NCBI GenBank assembly: GCA_964625905.1
Contig: CAZVBS010000002.1
Coordinates: 1-43,995, forward strand
Source of the DNA: JABMNX01 sp964625905
Lineage (GTDB): Bacteria > Patescibacteriota > Minisyncoccia > Phycocordibacterales > JABMNX01
Direction: 5' to 3'
DNA length: 43,995 nt
A model generated the notes under the pieces. It saw only the letters and a list, made by a program, of their open reading frames with translations. It searched no databases and was not told the DNA's origin. How positions within the stretch are numbered: position 1 is the stretch's first letter; each line of letters starts with the position of its first letter. The position numbers and the translations under genes were made by a program. Shown piece by piece: positions 8,609 through 17,542 of this stretch.

Positions 8609-9823
8609 CTATATATATTTATCCATAAATTCGTCTCTAAACTCATAAAATCTATCCTCTAATATAGATTGCCTTATATCTTTAACTAAATTCACAATAA
8701 AATAAAGATTATGAATTGATGCAAGAGTTGCTCCTAACATTTCTTTAGATCTAAATAAATGCGCAAGATATGCTTTTGTATAGTTCTTTGAAGTGTAACT
8801 AGGTGTATCCTCATCAATTGCTGAGAAATCATTTCTGTATTTACTATTTAAAATATTTATTGCCCCACTTTTTGTATACAGCATTCCATTTCTAGCTATA
8901 CGTGTTGGAGCAACACAGTCAAAAGTATCGACCCCTTTCTCTATACCATCAAAGATATTTAATGGATCGCCAATACCAAGCAAGTGCCTTGGTTTTTCTT
9001 TTGGTAATATTCCGTTAACTAATTTTAAAGTTGCGTCTAAATCTTTCTTAGTGAACGATCCACCGATACCATATCCGTCAAAACTCATCTTTGCTAAAGT
9101 CTCTGCACTTTCTGCCCTCAAATCCTCATAACGACCACCTTGAACTACTCCGTACAAACCTTGCTTCTGACTCGCTTCTATATTTTGCAGATGAGCTTTT
9201 AAACTTCTATCTGCCCATCTATGTGTTCTATACATCGCCTCTTTCTGATATTCATACGGTGCAGTTGGTGAGGTACATTCATCAAATGCAAACATTATAT
9301 CTGCACCCAAATTGTGTTGTATCTCAATAGAACGCTCTGCAGTAAACCTGTGCATACTACCGTCTAGGTGTGATGTAAATGTTACACCCTCTTCATCTAT
9401 TCTTGCTAGTCTAGCTTGCTTTAGACTAAAATTTTTATCATATATTACAGGAGTAACACTTTCTTTTATATCATGAGCAAATTTAGTTGCATTACTCTCA
9501 AATGCATCTCCAAGTGAAAATACTTGGAACCCACCAGAATCTGTAAGAGTTGGACCACTCCAATTCATAAAACGATTTAGTCCGCCTGATTCTTTTACAA
9601 TACTCTCTCCTGGTTCAAGATATAGATGATATGTGTTTGCTAGTACAGCTTGTGCACCAACATAGTCTTTAAGTTGTTCTGGAGTAACAGATTTAACAGT
9701 GGCCTTAGTTCCAACAACTGTAAATGCTGGCGTCTCTATTTTCCCATGAGGAGTAGTTATAACACCAGCACGCCCTAACTGTCCTTCTATTTGTTTTTCG
9801 ATTTTAAATGAGATAGCTGACAT
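8609..9823 (-). CDS. tgt: tRNA-guanine transglycosylase lacking the zinc-site cysteines
   Basis: Exchanges guanine 34 for a queuine precursor in GUN-anticodon tRNAs. The catalytic parts are intact: LTDSGGFQVFSLG (about residue 94) with its Asp, the GGVVQGG-like LYGVVQGGRYEDLR, and FDCVAPTRIARNG (about 300) with the nucleophile Asp. The C-terminal zinc site, normally CxCxxC...H, reads DTPSYTSKNY (about 338): all three Cys are replaced although the His in SIHNL remains. The length (404) is near the family norm. No other queuosine biosynthesis gene is in the window. A TTGACA-like element lies just upstream of the start. Confidence 0.93.
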   Translation of the reverse strand: MSAISFKIEKQIEGQLGRAGVITTPHGKIETPAFTVVGTKATVKSVTPEQLKDYVGAQAVLANTYHLYLEPGESIVKESGGLNRFMNWSGPTLTDSGGFQVFSLGDAFESNATKFAHDIKESVTPVIYDKNFSLKQARLARIDEEGVTFTSHLDGSMHRFTAERSIEIQHNLGADIMFAFDECTSPTAPYEYQKEAMYRTHRWADRSLKAHLQNIEASQKQGLYGVVQGGRYEDLRAESAETLAKMSFDGYGIGGSFTKKDLDATLKLVNGILPKEKPRHLLGIGDPLNIFDGIEKGVDTFDCVAPTRIARNGMLYTKSGAINILNSKYRNDFSAIDEDTPSYTSKNYTKAYLAHLFRSKEMLGATLASIHNLYFIVNLVKDIRQSILEDRFYEFRDEFMDKYI

Positions 9824-9849
9824 ACTAAAAGTGTTGTGGATATGTCAAA

Positions 9850-10068
9850 CTATCGAACCACACTATATGTAGCATATACAGCAAGCAATAGAGCTAGTGT
9901 AAAAAATACAGCTCCTACAAAGCATTTTGAACGAAATGGGCTTTGGTGAAGTTCTGTTGAGCATGTATCGCAATTATTTTGCACTACTTCTGCAAATTGG
10001 TACCACGCATAAAGTGTCCCTAGTGTAAGAACACCAGTAAGAAGATATAATATTTGTGTTAATTCCAT
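9850..10068 (-). CDS. Small two-helix membrane protein with CxxC
   Basis: Seventy-two residues with two hydrophobic helices (about 4-22 and 51-70). The loop between them holds a CDTC pair and a later PFRSKCF Cys. I do not recognise the family. The start is the ATG at 10068, two bases after the FKBP stop, so translation is probably coupled; the longer open frame back to 10227 lies inside the FKBP gene and is ignored. The Cys pair between membrane helices suggests a thiol or metal function in the envelope, possibly connected with folding by the neighbouring isomerase. This is inference only. Confidence 0.65.
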   Translation of the reverse strand: MELTQILYLLTGVLTLGTLYAWYQFAEVVQNNCDTCSTELHQSPFRSKCFVGAVFFTLALLLAVYATYSVVR

Positions 10069-10070
10069 AG

Positions 10071-10568
10071 TTATTGAGAATTTGATACTTCTAATAATTC
10101 GACTTCGAAATGTAGTGTTGAGTTTGCTGGAATTACCCCGATAGCACGATTCCCATACGCAAGATTGGCTGGAATAGTTAATTTCCTTTTCCCTCCAACT
10201 TTCATACCAGCTATTCCCAAATCCCATCCTTTTATAACTTGACCAATGCCGAGTATAAAAGAAAATGGCGCACCTCTAGTTATTGAACTATCAAAAACAG
10301 TACCGTCGTCAAGTCTACCTATATAATGTGTAGTAACTTTAAGTCCAGTCACAGCTTCTTCTCCTTGCCCAACAAGAATATCTTGAATAATAAGACCTGA
10401 TCCCTGTACCTGTTCCTGTTCCTGTTCCTGTTTTACTTCACTTATAACACTTTGCTTTTGTGCAGAATTATTAAGTAAAGTGTTTACAATGCCTACCAAT
10501 AATATAATTACAACTACTGTAACAGCTACGGCCACAGCAATATTTTCATTTTGATTTAATTCCTTCAT
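10071..10568 (-). CDS. Membrane-anchored FKBP-type peptidyl-prolyl isomerase
   Basis: Isomerises prolyl peptide bonds, probably outside the membrane. Residues 9-33 form one N-terminal hydrophobic helix (uncleaved anchor or signal), then a short QEQEQEQ linker, then a single FKBP domain of about 105 residues. Family landmarks are VTTHYIGRLDDGTVFDSS, GAPFSFILGIGQVIKGWDLGI, GMKVGGKRKLTIPANLAYG and PANSTLHFEVELL, which include the hydrophobic active-site residues. It is followed at 2-base spacing by a small membrane protein. The gene before it is 250 bases away. Confidence 0.93.
   Translation of the reverse strand: MKELNQNENIAVAVAVTVVVIILLVGIVNTLLNNSAQKQSVISEVKQEQEQEQVQGSGLIIQDILVGQGEEAVTGLKVTTHYIGRLDDGTVFDSSITRGAPFSFILGIGQVIKGWDLGIAGMKVGGKRKLTIPANLAYGNRAIGVIPANSTLHFEVELLEVSNSQ
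10409..10432. repeat. Hexanucleotide repeat (CCTGTT) x4 inside the FKBP gene
   Basis: Four exact tandem copies on the plus strand encode the Gln-Glu linker of the FKBP protein. Copy-number change would stay in frame and alter linker length. Confidence 0.8.
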
Positions 10569-10817
10569 AAAAAATAAAATTACTCTTATAAATATTTACA
10601 CTTAAGCGTAGCACTATTTTAATACCCTTCGCAACTAACGCTTGAATAAAAGGCTCTGGAAATTTTGGTTTAGGCGATGTTGAGAAAAGTGAAATATTTG
10701 AAAGCGGACGAGCTTTTAAATTTCCTTAATTTTGAGCTTTTCAAAACAAGCATAAAGCAGAATCTCCAAGGTTTGGTATTCAATGGTTAGTTGTGAATGG
10801 TATTAGCACAAATAAAC

Positions 10818-11657
10818 TTATATATTCTGTTTTACAAGAACCATTGCACCATATAATCCTCCAAGTGCTCCTAATTCTGCAAGCTTTATCTCTGGAAGTT
10901 CTGGAAATATCTTTAATATACCCTTTAAACACTGTATTGTGTGATCAAGTGGAATTCTAGGGTCACCAACCATCATAGAACCACCAAGCACAACAACATC
11001 TGGCGACCAATGCACTATTGTATTATTTAATCCATATGCGAGATATTTTGCATATGTATCCCAAAATTCTTCATCTTTTATATCATAAGGCTTTTTTCCT
11101 GTTCGTTTTTCTGTAGCTCGTCCTGATATATAACTTCCAAGAGTTAAACCATCACAATCTGGGCAAAGAGATTTTCCTGCATCGATAATTTGTTGACCTG
11201 GTTCAAAACCAATAACTTTTTTATCAATAAACCCATCGATGAATCTTGCTCCGCCAACACCTGTACTTACAGTAATATATGCACCTATTCCATCTTTTCT
11301 ACCTGTTCCATAATGCATCTCTCCCAAACCAACAACAGCTGAATCATTTTCAATATACGCAGGAACATCAAATTCGTTATTAAGAGAATCACATAGAGAA
11401 TTTCCAATCCAGCCTTTTAGATTTGGACTCCCTAATAAACTACAAACACCTTCTCCGAAAGGGCCTGCTATACCACCACCAATTATTTCTACCTTTTCAC
11501 CAGTTGATATTATTTTTATCTTTTCTTTAAGTACTCTCATCCCTTCTTCAAAATCAATAGGTGTGTCTGTAACAATTGGATCACCAACGAATTTCTCTAG
11601 ATCGCGACTTCCAGCGATACGCATTTTTGTTCCTCCGATATCAAAAAAAATATACAT
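10818..11657 (-). CDS. ROK family sugar kinase or regulator-like protein
   Basis: ROK proteins phosphorylate glucose, fructose, N-acetylmannosamine or similar sugars with ATP. The N-terminal phosphate-binding loop FFDIGGTKMRIA (about 4-15) is clear, as are GGGIAGPFGEG, the catalytic IENDSAVVGLGE (Asp at about 105) and the STGVGGARFIDG motif. The ROK zinc motif is reduced to CPDCDG. No N-terminal helix-turn-helix is present, so a kinase is favoured over a repressor. It starts 5 bases after the SIS gene and is surely in one transcript with it. The substrate is unknown; the adjacent glycosidases suggest a released hexose. Confidence 0.88.
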   Translation of the reverse strand: MYIFFDIGGTKMRIAGSRDLEKFVGDPIVTDTPIDFEEGMRVLKEKIKIISTGEKVEIIGGGIAGPFGEGVCSLLGSPNLKGWIGNSLCDSLNNEFDVPAYIENDSAVVGLGEMHYGTGRKDGIGAYITVSTGVGGARFIDGFIDKKVIGFEPGQQIIDAGKSLCPDCDGLTLGSYISGRATEKRTGKKPYDIKDEEFWDTYAKYLAYGLNNTIVHWSPDVVVLGGSMMVGDPRIPLDHTIQCLKGILKIFPELPEIKLAELGALGGLYGAMVLVKQNI

Positions 11658-11662
11658 GATTA

Positions 11663-12607
11663 CTATTCTACTATTGGTTTTATTACTTGATTAAATATTT
11701 CCGATGCGTCTTTTGTATATTCTACAATACTTTCTTTAAAATATGCAGGATGTGCTTCTTGTATTTTTCCTATGACAAAATATCCAACTGATAACATCTC
11801 TCCATACATAGATTTTTCTCTTAATGGTATATGTATATGATTTTCATTATATAACTTTACATCTGACAAGGCAGAGAAATCAATATGTAATTCTTTTTTA
11901 GATTTGATTATAGTTTTTGCATGTTTTACTTCTTCACTTGTAAAAACCCTACCTGAAATATTCCCACCAAACAATTCATCAAACTTTGTACGTAACATAC
12001 TACGTATCTCATCGAACTCTGAAGGAACTATGAGAACAAAAGATGAATACTTACCAAGATCATTTGGTATTAGTTTTTTTATACTATCTATATGTGTATA
12101 AATATCTTTAGGGTCTTCTTTAGTTTGTGAAAGAATCATTGAAAGATAAGTAGACGTATTGTACGTATATGGTTCACGGTTCTTAGGAAAAACAATAACA
12201 TTATCTTTATCAACAAACTCTTTTGCTAAAGCGTCTTTATTATTAGTTAAAAGCCATAGTGGTAGGTTTGTGTTATTTTTTGTAATCTTTCTAGCAATAT
12301 TTACAGCATGTTTTCCTCCTGAAGCAGAAATAATCACAACACAATCTATATCAGTAAAAGCTTTTAGATTTTCATCAAAATCACCTGCTTCAGAATATCT
12401 AGCTAATGTATTGTTAAAAAGTATCCTTCCAGTAGCACTAGCATTACCACTACCAACAACAAGTGGTTTTTTACATAAGTTGTCTATTTTTAATGTTGTT
12501 AATCTTTCTTTTGAGAAATACTCTAGAGCTCCAAGTACAACTACATCTAAATTAGGTAACGAATGAATATTAAATGTCTCTAATATTTTTAAATTGTCAT
12601 ATCTCAT
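11663..12607 (-). CDS. SIS-domain protein, probable phosphosugar isomerase-like
   Basis: Sugar isomerase (SIS) fold of 314 residues. The N-terminal half has KPLVVGSGNASATGRIL (nucleotide- or sugar-phosphate-binding loop), CVVIISASGGKHAVNIARK and PLWLLTNN, the typical SIS pattern of a Ser-rich loop followed by a 'free to move' strand. The C-terminal half has REKSMYGEMLSVGYFVIG and matches no domain I can name. SIS proteins act on aldose or ketose phosphates or bind them as regulators. Being fused in one operon with a ROK kinase fits phosphorylation followed by isomerisation. The closest analogues are GlmS-type isomerase halves, but no glutaminase domain is present. Confidence 0.75.
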   Translation of the reverse strand: MRYDNLKILETFNIHSLPNLDVVVLGALEYFSKERLTTLKIDNLCKKPLVVGSGNASATGRILFNNTLARYSEAGDFDENLKAFTDIDCVVIISASGGKHAVNIARKITKNNTNLPLWLLTNNKDALAKEFVDKDNVIVFPKNREPYTYNTSTYLSMILSQTKEDPKDIYTHIDSIKKLIPNDLGKYSSFVLIVPSEFDEIRSMLRTKFDELFGGNISGRVFTSEEVKHAKTIIKSKKELHIDFSALSDVKLYNENHIHIPLREKSMYGEMLSVGYFVIGKIQEAHPAYFKESIVEYTKDASEIFNQVIKPIVE

Positions 12608-12610
12608 AAA

Positions 12611-12682
12611 TTACGATATTAATAAGACATATGTTATAGAAATAGCTATAAGTATGATTAAGGTTTGTTTATCTTTATCCAT
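12611..12682 (-). CDS. Possible 23-aa single-helix membrane peptide
   Basis: MDKDKQTLIILIAISITYVL... reads as a charged head and one membrane helix, ending in TAA just before the SIS gene start. TATACT and TATAAT hexamers lie directly upstream, so a leaderless message is possible. It may equally be the 5' region of the SIS-ROK transcript. Confidence 0.3.
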   Translation of the reverse strand: MDKDKQTLIILIAISITYVLLIS

Positions 12683-12748
12683 ATTATAAGTATACCCCAC
12701 ACTAAGATTTACATAATGTTTCTGTTGTATATTTTAATCTAATTGGTG

Positions 12749-13759
12749 TTATTGCTCTTTTAATGATTCTTCATCAAAAAGCTCCTTAGCTCTAAGCCAG
12801 AAAGAATCTTCCCCATGTTCCTTTAGCCAATACCACCACTCTGCCCCCCAAAGATATTGGGTGTCAAACCTTGTTTCTTTAGCAAACTCAATAATTTCTT
12901 CAAATTTTTCTATATCCATACGCTCTAACTGTGTCTCTATTGGTGTATCCACAATTCCTTGCATAAGCCATGGTTCAGCTGAAAGTTCTATTAAAAATGT
13001 TTGTTTCCTCCCGTATATCATGCGCATTAGATTGTTTTTCGCTCGATAAAAGGAAGGTGGTAGGATAGATTTAAATTGGCCAACTTCAGCATTCCAGAAA
13101 TATATGTACACACTTGTACCAAATGCATCCCCTGCTTTATACGCGCCTGCCCACTTACCTAGATTACCACTGTCTGTTATCAAAATTGGTCGAGAGTCAT
13201 CAAGTTCTTTAACAAGGGCTATTTCTTCTGCAAGAAATTCCTTATCTAGCTCTCCACATTCTTCGGTAGCAAAAATCTCTAAAAATGGCTCGTTCTCTAC
13301 TTGCCAATATGTAATAGAGGTGCTTCCTTTATATCTCTCTACTACTTCTGTAATCATCTCTTTTATTTCTACCTTTTGCTCCTCCCACGAAAGCTCTCGT
13401 GCCCAATCTGGTACATGGCACTCTGGCCAACGTGGAAGCCTCCTCCCTACTCCAAGTATTACATCTACACCACGTCTCTCTGCCTCCCGAATCTGGAAAT
13501 CAAGCTCCCTGAAATTAAATGTATCTTTAATAGGCTCTACCATGGTCCAGTGAGCAGAAAGGCGAAGTCTTTTCACGCCTAACTCGTCAAGGATTGATAT
13601 GTAGACTTTTTTTGGATCAAGTCCAAGCTCTTGAACATACAGATCGTTGTATGATACGCCATATTTAATTTCTTTAGGTTTGTCACTTATTGTAAGCAAC
13701 AACATTAAAAACAATATCAATATAATGCTTATAAAAAAATATGTAATTATTTTGCGCAC
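12749..13759 (-). CDS. Secreted or anchored TIM-barrel glycoside hydrolase (GH5/GH42-like)
   Basis: An N-terminal hydrophobic helix (about 4-24) exports or anchors the protein. The remaining ~310 residues form a (beta/alpha)8 clan-A-like glycosidase: GVSYNDLYVQELGLD, LGVKRLRLSAHWTMVEP, DVILGVGRRLPRWPE, then the acid/base Glu in TYWQVENEPFLE and a probable nucleophile Glu in FLIELSAEPWL, ending with LWGAEWWYWLK. Exact family and substrate cannot be fixed by eye. It is 28 bases from the permease gene and part of the sugar block, so it probably trims a glycan outside the cell and feeds uptake. Confidence 0.75.
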   Translation of the reverse strand: MRKIITYFFISIILILFLMLLLTISDKPKEIKYGVSYNDLYVQELGLDPKKVYISILDELGVKRLRLSAHWTMVEPIKDTFNFRELDFQIREAERRGVDVILGVGRRLPRWPECHVPDWARELSWEEQKVEIKEMITEVVERYKGSTSITYWQVENEPFLEIFATEECGELDKEFLAEEIALVKELDDSRPILITDSGNLGKWAGAYKAGDAFGTSVYIYFWNAEVGQFKSILPPSFYRAKNNLMRMIYGRKQTFLIELSAEPWLMQGIVDTPIETQLERMDIEKFEEIIEFAKETRFDTQYLWGAEWWYWLKEHGEDSFWLRAKELFDEESLKEQ

Positions 13760-13787
13760 GATTTTAAATTCTTTACTATATACTTAC

Positions 13788-14714
13788 TTATAAAAACAAA
13801 AACAAAAAACCAATCACTATAATACTAATAGCAATAGTTTTTTGTTTTTTATTTCGTCCAATTTGGTTCTCTCCACATGCTGGAGGAAGAAATCGTCCTA
13901 CGGTCAAACTTATTATAAGCAAGAATACAAACTGAATACCCCCTAGAGCTTGGACTAACGCAACATTACTTAAGTCCACAGCTTTAAGTAGCAGGAATCC
14001 TGCTACTCCGGCCATAATTTTATTAAATATAATAAGAGTATTACTTTTTCCTGACGTGCCAACATAGCACTCCCTACAGAAACTCCATCCTGGGATAAAT
14101 AATATTACAGCTACAACCACGATACCCATTCGCGACCAGAAAAAAGCATTGTCAAATGAAGTTACTCCAAATAATAATTTTAGTGAAATAAAATGAATGG
14201 CGAAAAAAAGACCAGACATAACAGTAACAAGGAGTACTCCCTTTCTAAACCTGTAATGAGAAAGAATCAATGATCCTAACGTCAATAAGATAATCCCTAT
14301 AAAAAAAGGACCACTGAGCCTAGTCCCTAATATGTAAAACCCCATCGGTATAGCAAAAAGGGCTGACGTTGACCCAACAACAGGTATAACATCCGACGCA
14401 TCTGTTCCACGAAGTGCAGTGAACAACGACCATAGTGCAAAGAATAAAGAAGCTCCTGAAGCAATAGATAGCATTAAAACAGTTGTCGTGGGAAACGCAA
14501 TATTCTTAACTGACGGAATACTTAATTCAGGTATAGGTATAGGTATAAAACTGAAAAAAAATACGAAAACAGATAGAGCAGATAGAATACTAACAAAAAA
14601 CGCGTAGTACAAAGGATTTGGAACCTTTTTAGTACTAACTATATATTTATCGATGAGAGCTACTATTGCGTTTAAAAACTGAGCAATAACAACTATTATA
14701 ATTGCTAAGGACAT
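13788..14714 (-). CDS. EamA/DMT-type permease
   Basis: Polytopic membrane protein with about ten hydrophobic segments across 308 residues and no soluble domain, the layout of drug/metabolite transporters built from two five-helix repeats. A GTDASDVIPVVGSTSALFAIPMGFYILGTR stretch matches the EamA pattern near the end of the first repeat. A PIPIPI run comes from three tandem GGTATA hexamers. It begins 5 bases after the GH1 gene and is followed closely by the second glycosidase, so it may carry the sugar or a glycoside released there. Substrate and direction are inference. Confidence 0.75.
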   Translation of the reverse strand: MSLAIIIVVIAQFLNAIVALIDKYIVSTKKVPNPLYYAFFVSILSALSVFVFFFSFIPIPIPELSIPSVKNIAFPTTTVLMLSIASGASLFFALWSLFTALRGTDASDVIPVVGSTSALFAIPMGFYILGTRLSGPFFIGIILLTLGSLILSHYRFRKGVLLVTVMSGLFFAIHFISLKLLFGVTSFDNAFFWSRMGIVVVAVILFIPGWSFCRECYVGTSGKSNTLIIFNKIMAGVAGFLLLKAVDLSNVALVQALGGIQFVFLLIISLTVGRFLPPACGENQIGRNKKQKTIAISIIVIGFLFLFL

Positions 14715-14719
14715 ATACT

Positions 14720-15979
14720 CTAAAAGTCTAACATGTTACTCTCACAGATATTCTTGTATTTATACGCAGATGGACGTATCTTTCTTTCTTTAGTTTTATA
14801 ATCAACTTCAACCAATCCAAATCGTGGCCAAAACCCTTTATCCCACTCAAAATTATCAAGCAGTGACCAATGTAGATATCCGCGAACATCAGCCCCATCT
14901 GAGATTGCTTTGTGTAAATGTTTAAGTGATTCTAATATAAACCACTCTCGTCTTGAGTCGTCAACATCTGCCAGACCATGTTCTGTAACATAAATAGGAA
15001 GTTTATATTTCTTTAACTCAGATGCCATTTTGCCTAGAGATTCTGGGTATAACTCCCATCCTAAATCAGAAATCTTTTTGTTTTCATTTTTATTGAACCC
15101 GTAATCAATGCGATTGTGATGATAGTGATTTAGTGTTATTACGTCTTGATATCCTTTGATTTGTTTTAAGAACCAATCGTTCCACCACCAATCGGAAATT
15201 GCCTTTAAAAACCTATTGACTACTTTGTTTTTATACGCTTCAAAATATACGTTGTGCTTAGCTACACATACACATGCTCGTGTGTTATTTTTTTTTATTA
15301 CTACATATGCCGATTTATGAGCTTTAACCAGATTACGAATCACCCTACGGTACGCAATATAACTCTTCTTTTGAGGTGGCCACACACCTTTAAGATAAGA
15401 AAGAGTAGAAAATACCTCTGGTTCGTTTAGTGTTATCCAAAATGTTATATCACTACCAAGAGTCTCAGAAATTTTACGGGTATATTTTTCAAAATATGTA
15501 TCAATGTCTTTATTCTCCCATCCACCCTTTTTTTCTAACCATAGAGGGAGAGGCCAATGCCACAGTGTTACAAAAGGTTCTATATCTCGCTCGCGTAGTG
15601 CGTGCAATACGCTATGGTAGTGCTCTATCTCATCTTCATCAAACTTCCCTTCTTCTGGTTCTATACGTGACCATTCAATAGAAAAACGGTGCGCATTATG
15701 TCCGAGGTCTTTTGCAATATCAAAATCTTCTTTAAATCTATTATAGTGATCCGAAGTGTCACCAGATATGTAATTCTCTGGTTTAACCATTTCTGGGAAT
15801 TTATTCACGTCGCGAGATTCCCACTTTTTCCATACATCCGTCCCCTCCTTAGCTTCACCCGCCAATCTCTCTGCGTTTTCTTTCTCCCACTTACTCCAAC
15901 TATTGTGATTACTACCCTCAACCTGATGAGCAGATGTTGACGCTCCCCAATAGAACTCTTTAGGAAATGTTAGTTTCAT
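14720..15979 (-). CDS. Glycoside hydrolase family 1 (beta-glucosidase-like)
   Basis: Retaining beta-glycosidase, 419 residues, slightly shorter than typical (~450). The N-terminal FPKEFYWGASTSAHQVEG motif, FSIEWSRIEPEEG, the acid/base Glu in FWITLNEPEVF (about residue 186), and the nucleophile Glu in IYVTEHGLADVDD (about 327) are all present, as is the C-terminal YLHWSLLDNFEW that shapes the sugar-binding subsite. No signal peptide, so it acts in the cytoplasm on imported glycosides. It overlaps in function with the exported glycosidase two genes downstream and is co-transcribed with the permease. Confidence 0.93.
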   Translation of the reverse strand: MKLTFPKEFYWGASTSAHQVEGSNHNSWSKWEKENAERLAGEAKEGTDVWKKWESRDVNKFPEMVKPENYISGDTSDHYNRFKEDFDIAKDLGHNAHRFSIEWSRIEPEEGKFDEDEIEHYHSVLHALRERDIEPFVTLWHWPLPLWLEKKGGWENKDIDTYFEKYTRKISETLGSDITFWITLNEPEVFSTLSYLKGVWPPQKKSYIAYRRVIRNLVKAHKSAYVVIKKNNTRACVCVAKHNVYFEAYKNKVVNRFLKAISDWWWNDWFLKQIKGYQDVITLNHYHHNRIDYGFNKNENKKISDLGWELYPESLGKMASELKKYKLPIYVTEHGLADVDDSRREWFILESLKHLHKAISDGADVRGYLHWSLLDNFEWDKGFWPRFGLVEVDYKTKERKIRPSAYKYKNICESNMLDF

Positions 15980-16142
15980 CCCGTTAGAAATAAGACACAG
16001 AAACGTATGTCGTTCTGTATCTTATTAGATTACAATTTATAATATCGATTTTCATATCCTTCAAGATTGCGTGTCTGTGATTTCTAATGGAATTCATATA
16101 GATAGTATATCAATAATTATTAAAAATGTATTTGTGTTTATG

Positions 16143-16919
16143 TCACATACCTTGCCGAGATTCTCTTTCATCTAAATGAGCCTTATCTGTCCTGTACTTT
16201 AAATATTTAAATGGTTTAGGTGTACCTGCTTCAGACCAGTGTTCAATTTGTTTGAACCACTGAGAAAAATTTAGGTAATGTGAATGATGTACAGAAAACA
16301 GTTTATCTTTTATAGCAACAAATCCACGTCTAAACCAATAGCCAGCCCACTCTCCATCCTCACCTCCTCCGCCATATTCTTCACTAAAGTTATGCTTTAG
16401 CCACAAATCTTTTCTAACTATTGCATTAGTAAATCCCAAGACTCCCATACATCCACCTTTAATAATTTGATACTTTTTAGGAAAAGAATGTATAACCCAT
16501 TTAATATATGAAATGGAAGTAAAAACCTTATCCCACAGAGTCCCATCTGGCATGGCTTTTACTGGACCATACACCCCCATAAGATTATTCGTTTCAGAAA
16601 AATTTCGGATACCATTCTCTAGCCACATATCAGAGATCGGAAGCGAGTGTGCAGATAAAAGCACTAAATACTTTTCTCCTATAGAATTTTTCACCCCTAT
16701 ATTCAATGCATAAGGAAACGTGAATTCTTCAGGTTTTATCTTTACAACTGTCACAGGAAACTTCGATATAATAGAAAGCGTGCCATCAGTTGAACTAGAA
16801 TCAACCACTACCACTTCAAAATCCTTATATGTTTGTCTATAAATCTTTTCCAACACCCTCTTTATCCACCGCTCCTCATTGCGAGTGCGAATAATTATAG
16901 ACGTTTCTGGGGAATTCAT
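16143..16919 (-). CDS. Family 2 glycosyltransferase
   Basis: GT-A fold glycosyltransferase of 258 residues. TSIIIRTRNEERWIKRVLEKI opens the nucleotide-sugar site, followed by VVVVDSSSTDGTL and an LLSAHSLPISDMWLEN segment in place of the DxD-type strand, as in some GT2 members. GGGGEDGEWAGYWFRRG contains the acidic catalytic-base region. No membrane helices, so it works at the inner face on a lipid or polysaccharide acceptor. It lies upstream of the GH1 gene, but the 160-base gap makes a separate promoter likely. Confidence 0.9.
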   Translation of the reverse strand: MNSPETSIIIRTRNEERWIKRVLEKIYRQTYKDFEVVVVDSSSTDGTLSIISKFPVTVVKIKPEEFTFPYALNIGVKNSIGEKYLVLLSAHSLPISDMWLENGIRNFSETNNLMGVYGPVKAMPDGTLWDKVFTSISYIKWVIHSFPKKYQIIKGGCMGVLGFTNAIVRKDLWLKHNFSEEYGGGGEDGEWAGYWFRRGFVAIKDKLFSVHHSHYLNFSQWFKQIEHWSEAGTPKPFKYLKYRTDKAHLDERESRQGM

Positions 16920-16987
16920 TCTTCTAGTATATCAAAATAAGCCACGAAAAATGCCACAAGCACTTATGGTATTTTTTATAGATTGTA

Positions 16988-17527
16988 TTAGTCCCTTTTT
17001 GAACTTCCTACTATCATCATAATCACAATAATGAATGCAAAGATTGTAAAAGACATTAATGGAAATGTAATATATCCAAACTCAAATAAAATCCGTTTTG
17101 CGCAATCTGCGCCAGCCCCAACTGCTGGGCATCCAACTACTTCAGTACCTCCCATTTGTAGATAATGTTGATATAGAGCAACAACAGCACCAAAAACAGA
17201 TAGCGATATAAGATAGTCTGAAATAATAAACCCTTGTTTTTTTATAAGCGCAATTCCTGCCAAAAGAAGTTGTGGGTACAAAGCTACGCGTTGCAACCAA
17301 CACAAACCACAAGGAACAAATCCAAATATCTCAGAATACAGGAGACTGAAAGATACTCCACTTAGTGTCAATAAAAACACTATATGTATTCCATATTTTC
17401 CTAAAATACTAAGAATTGGAGAATCTTTTTTAAAGAAAAATAATACAAGAAGCACAACAGTCGCTACCTGCATAAACAACACTCCGAGCGCTAAAAGAAA
17501 ATTAAGTTGTCCTACTATTTCTAACAT
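16988..17527 (-). CDS. dsbB: Disulfide bond formation protein B
   Basis: Quinone-linked membrane oxidase that re-oxidises an envelope thiol oxidase. Four to five hydrophobic helices over 179 residues. The first redox pair is in FGFVPCGLCWLQRVALYPQ (about 54-58, CxxC followed by the quinone-site Arg). The second pair lies in the large loop, GCPAVGAGADCAKR, as in Gram-positive-style DsbB (BdbC). It follows a membrane-anchored thioredoxin-like gene by 15 bases, which is the likely partner. Confidence 0.92.
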   Translation of the reverse strand: MLEIVGQLNFLLALGVLFMQVATVVLLVLFFFKKDSPILSILGKYGIHIVFLLTLSGVSFSLLYSEIFGFVPCGLCWLQRVALYPQLLLAGIALIKKQGFIISDYLISLSVFGAVVALYQHYLQMGGTEVVGCPAVGAGADCAKRILFEFGYITFPLMSFTIFAFIIVIMMIVGSSKRD

Positions 17528-17542
17528 ATTTTTTGTGTAAAT

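Noticed and set aside
10069..10227. N-terminal extension of the small membrane protein
   Set aside because: Overlaps the FKBP coding sequence in another frame; the ATG at 10068 fits the two-base spacing to the FKBP stop.
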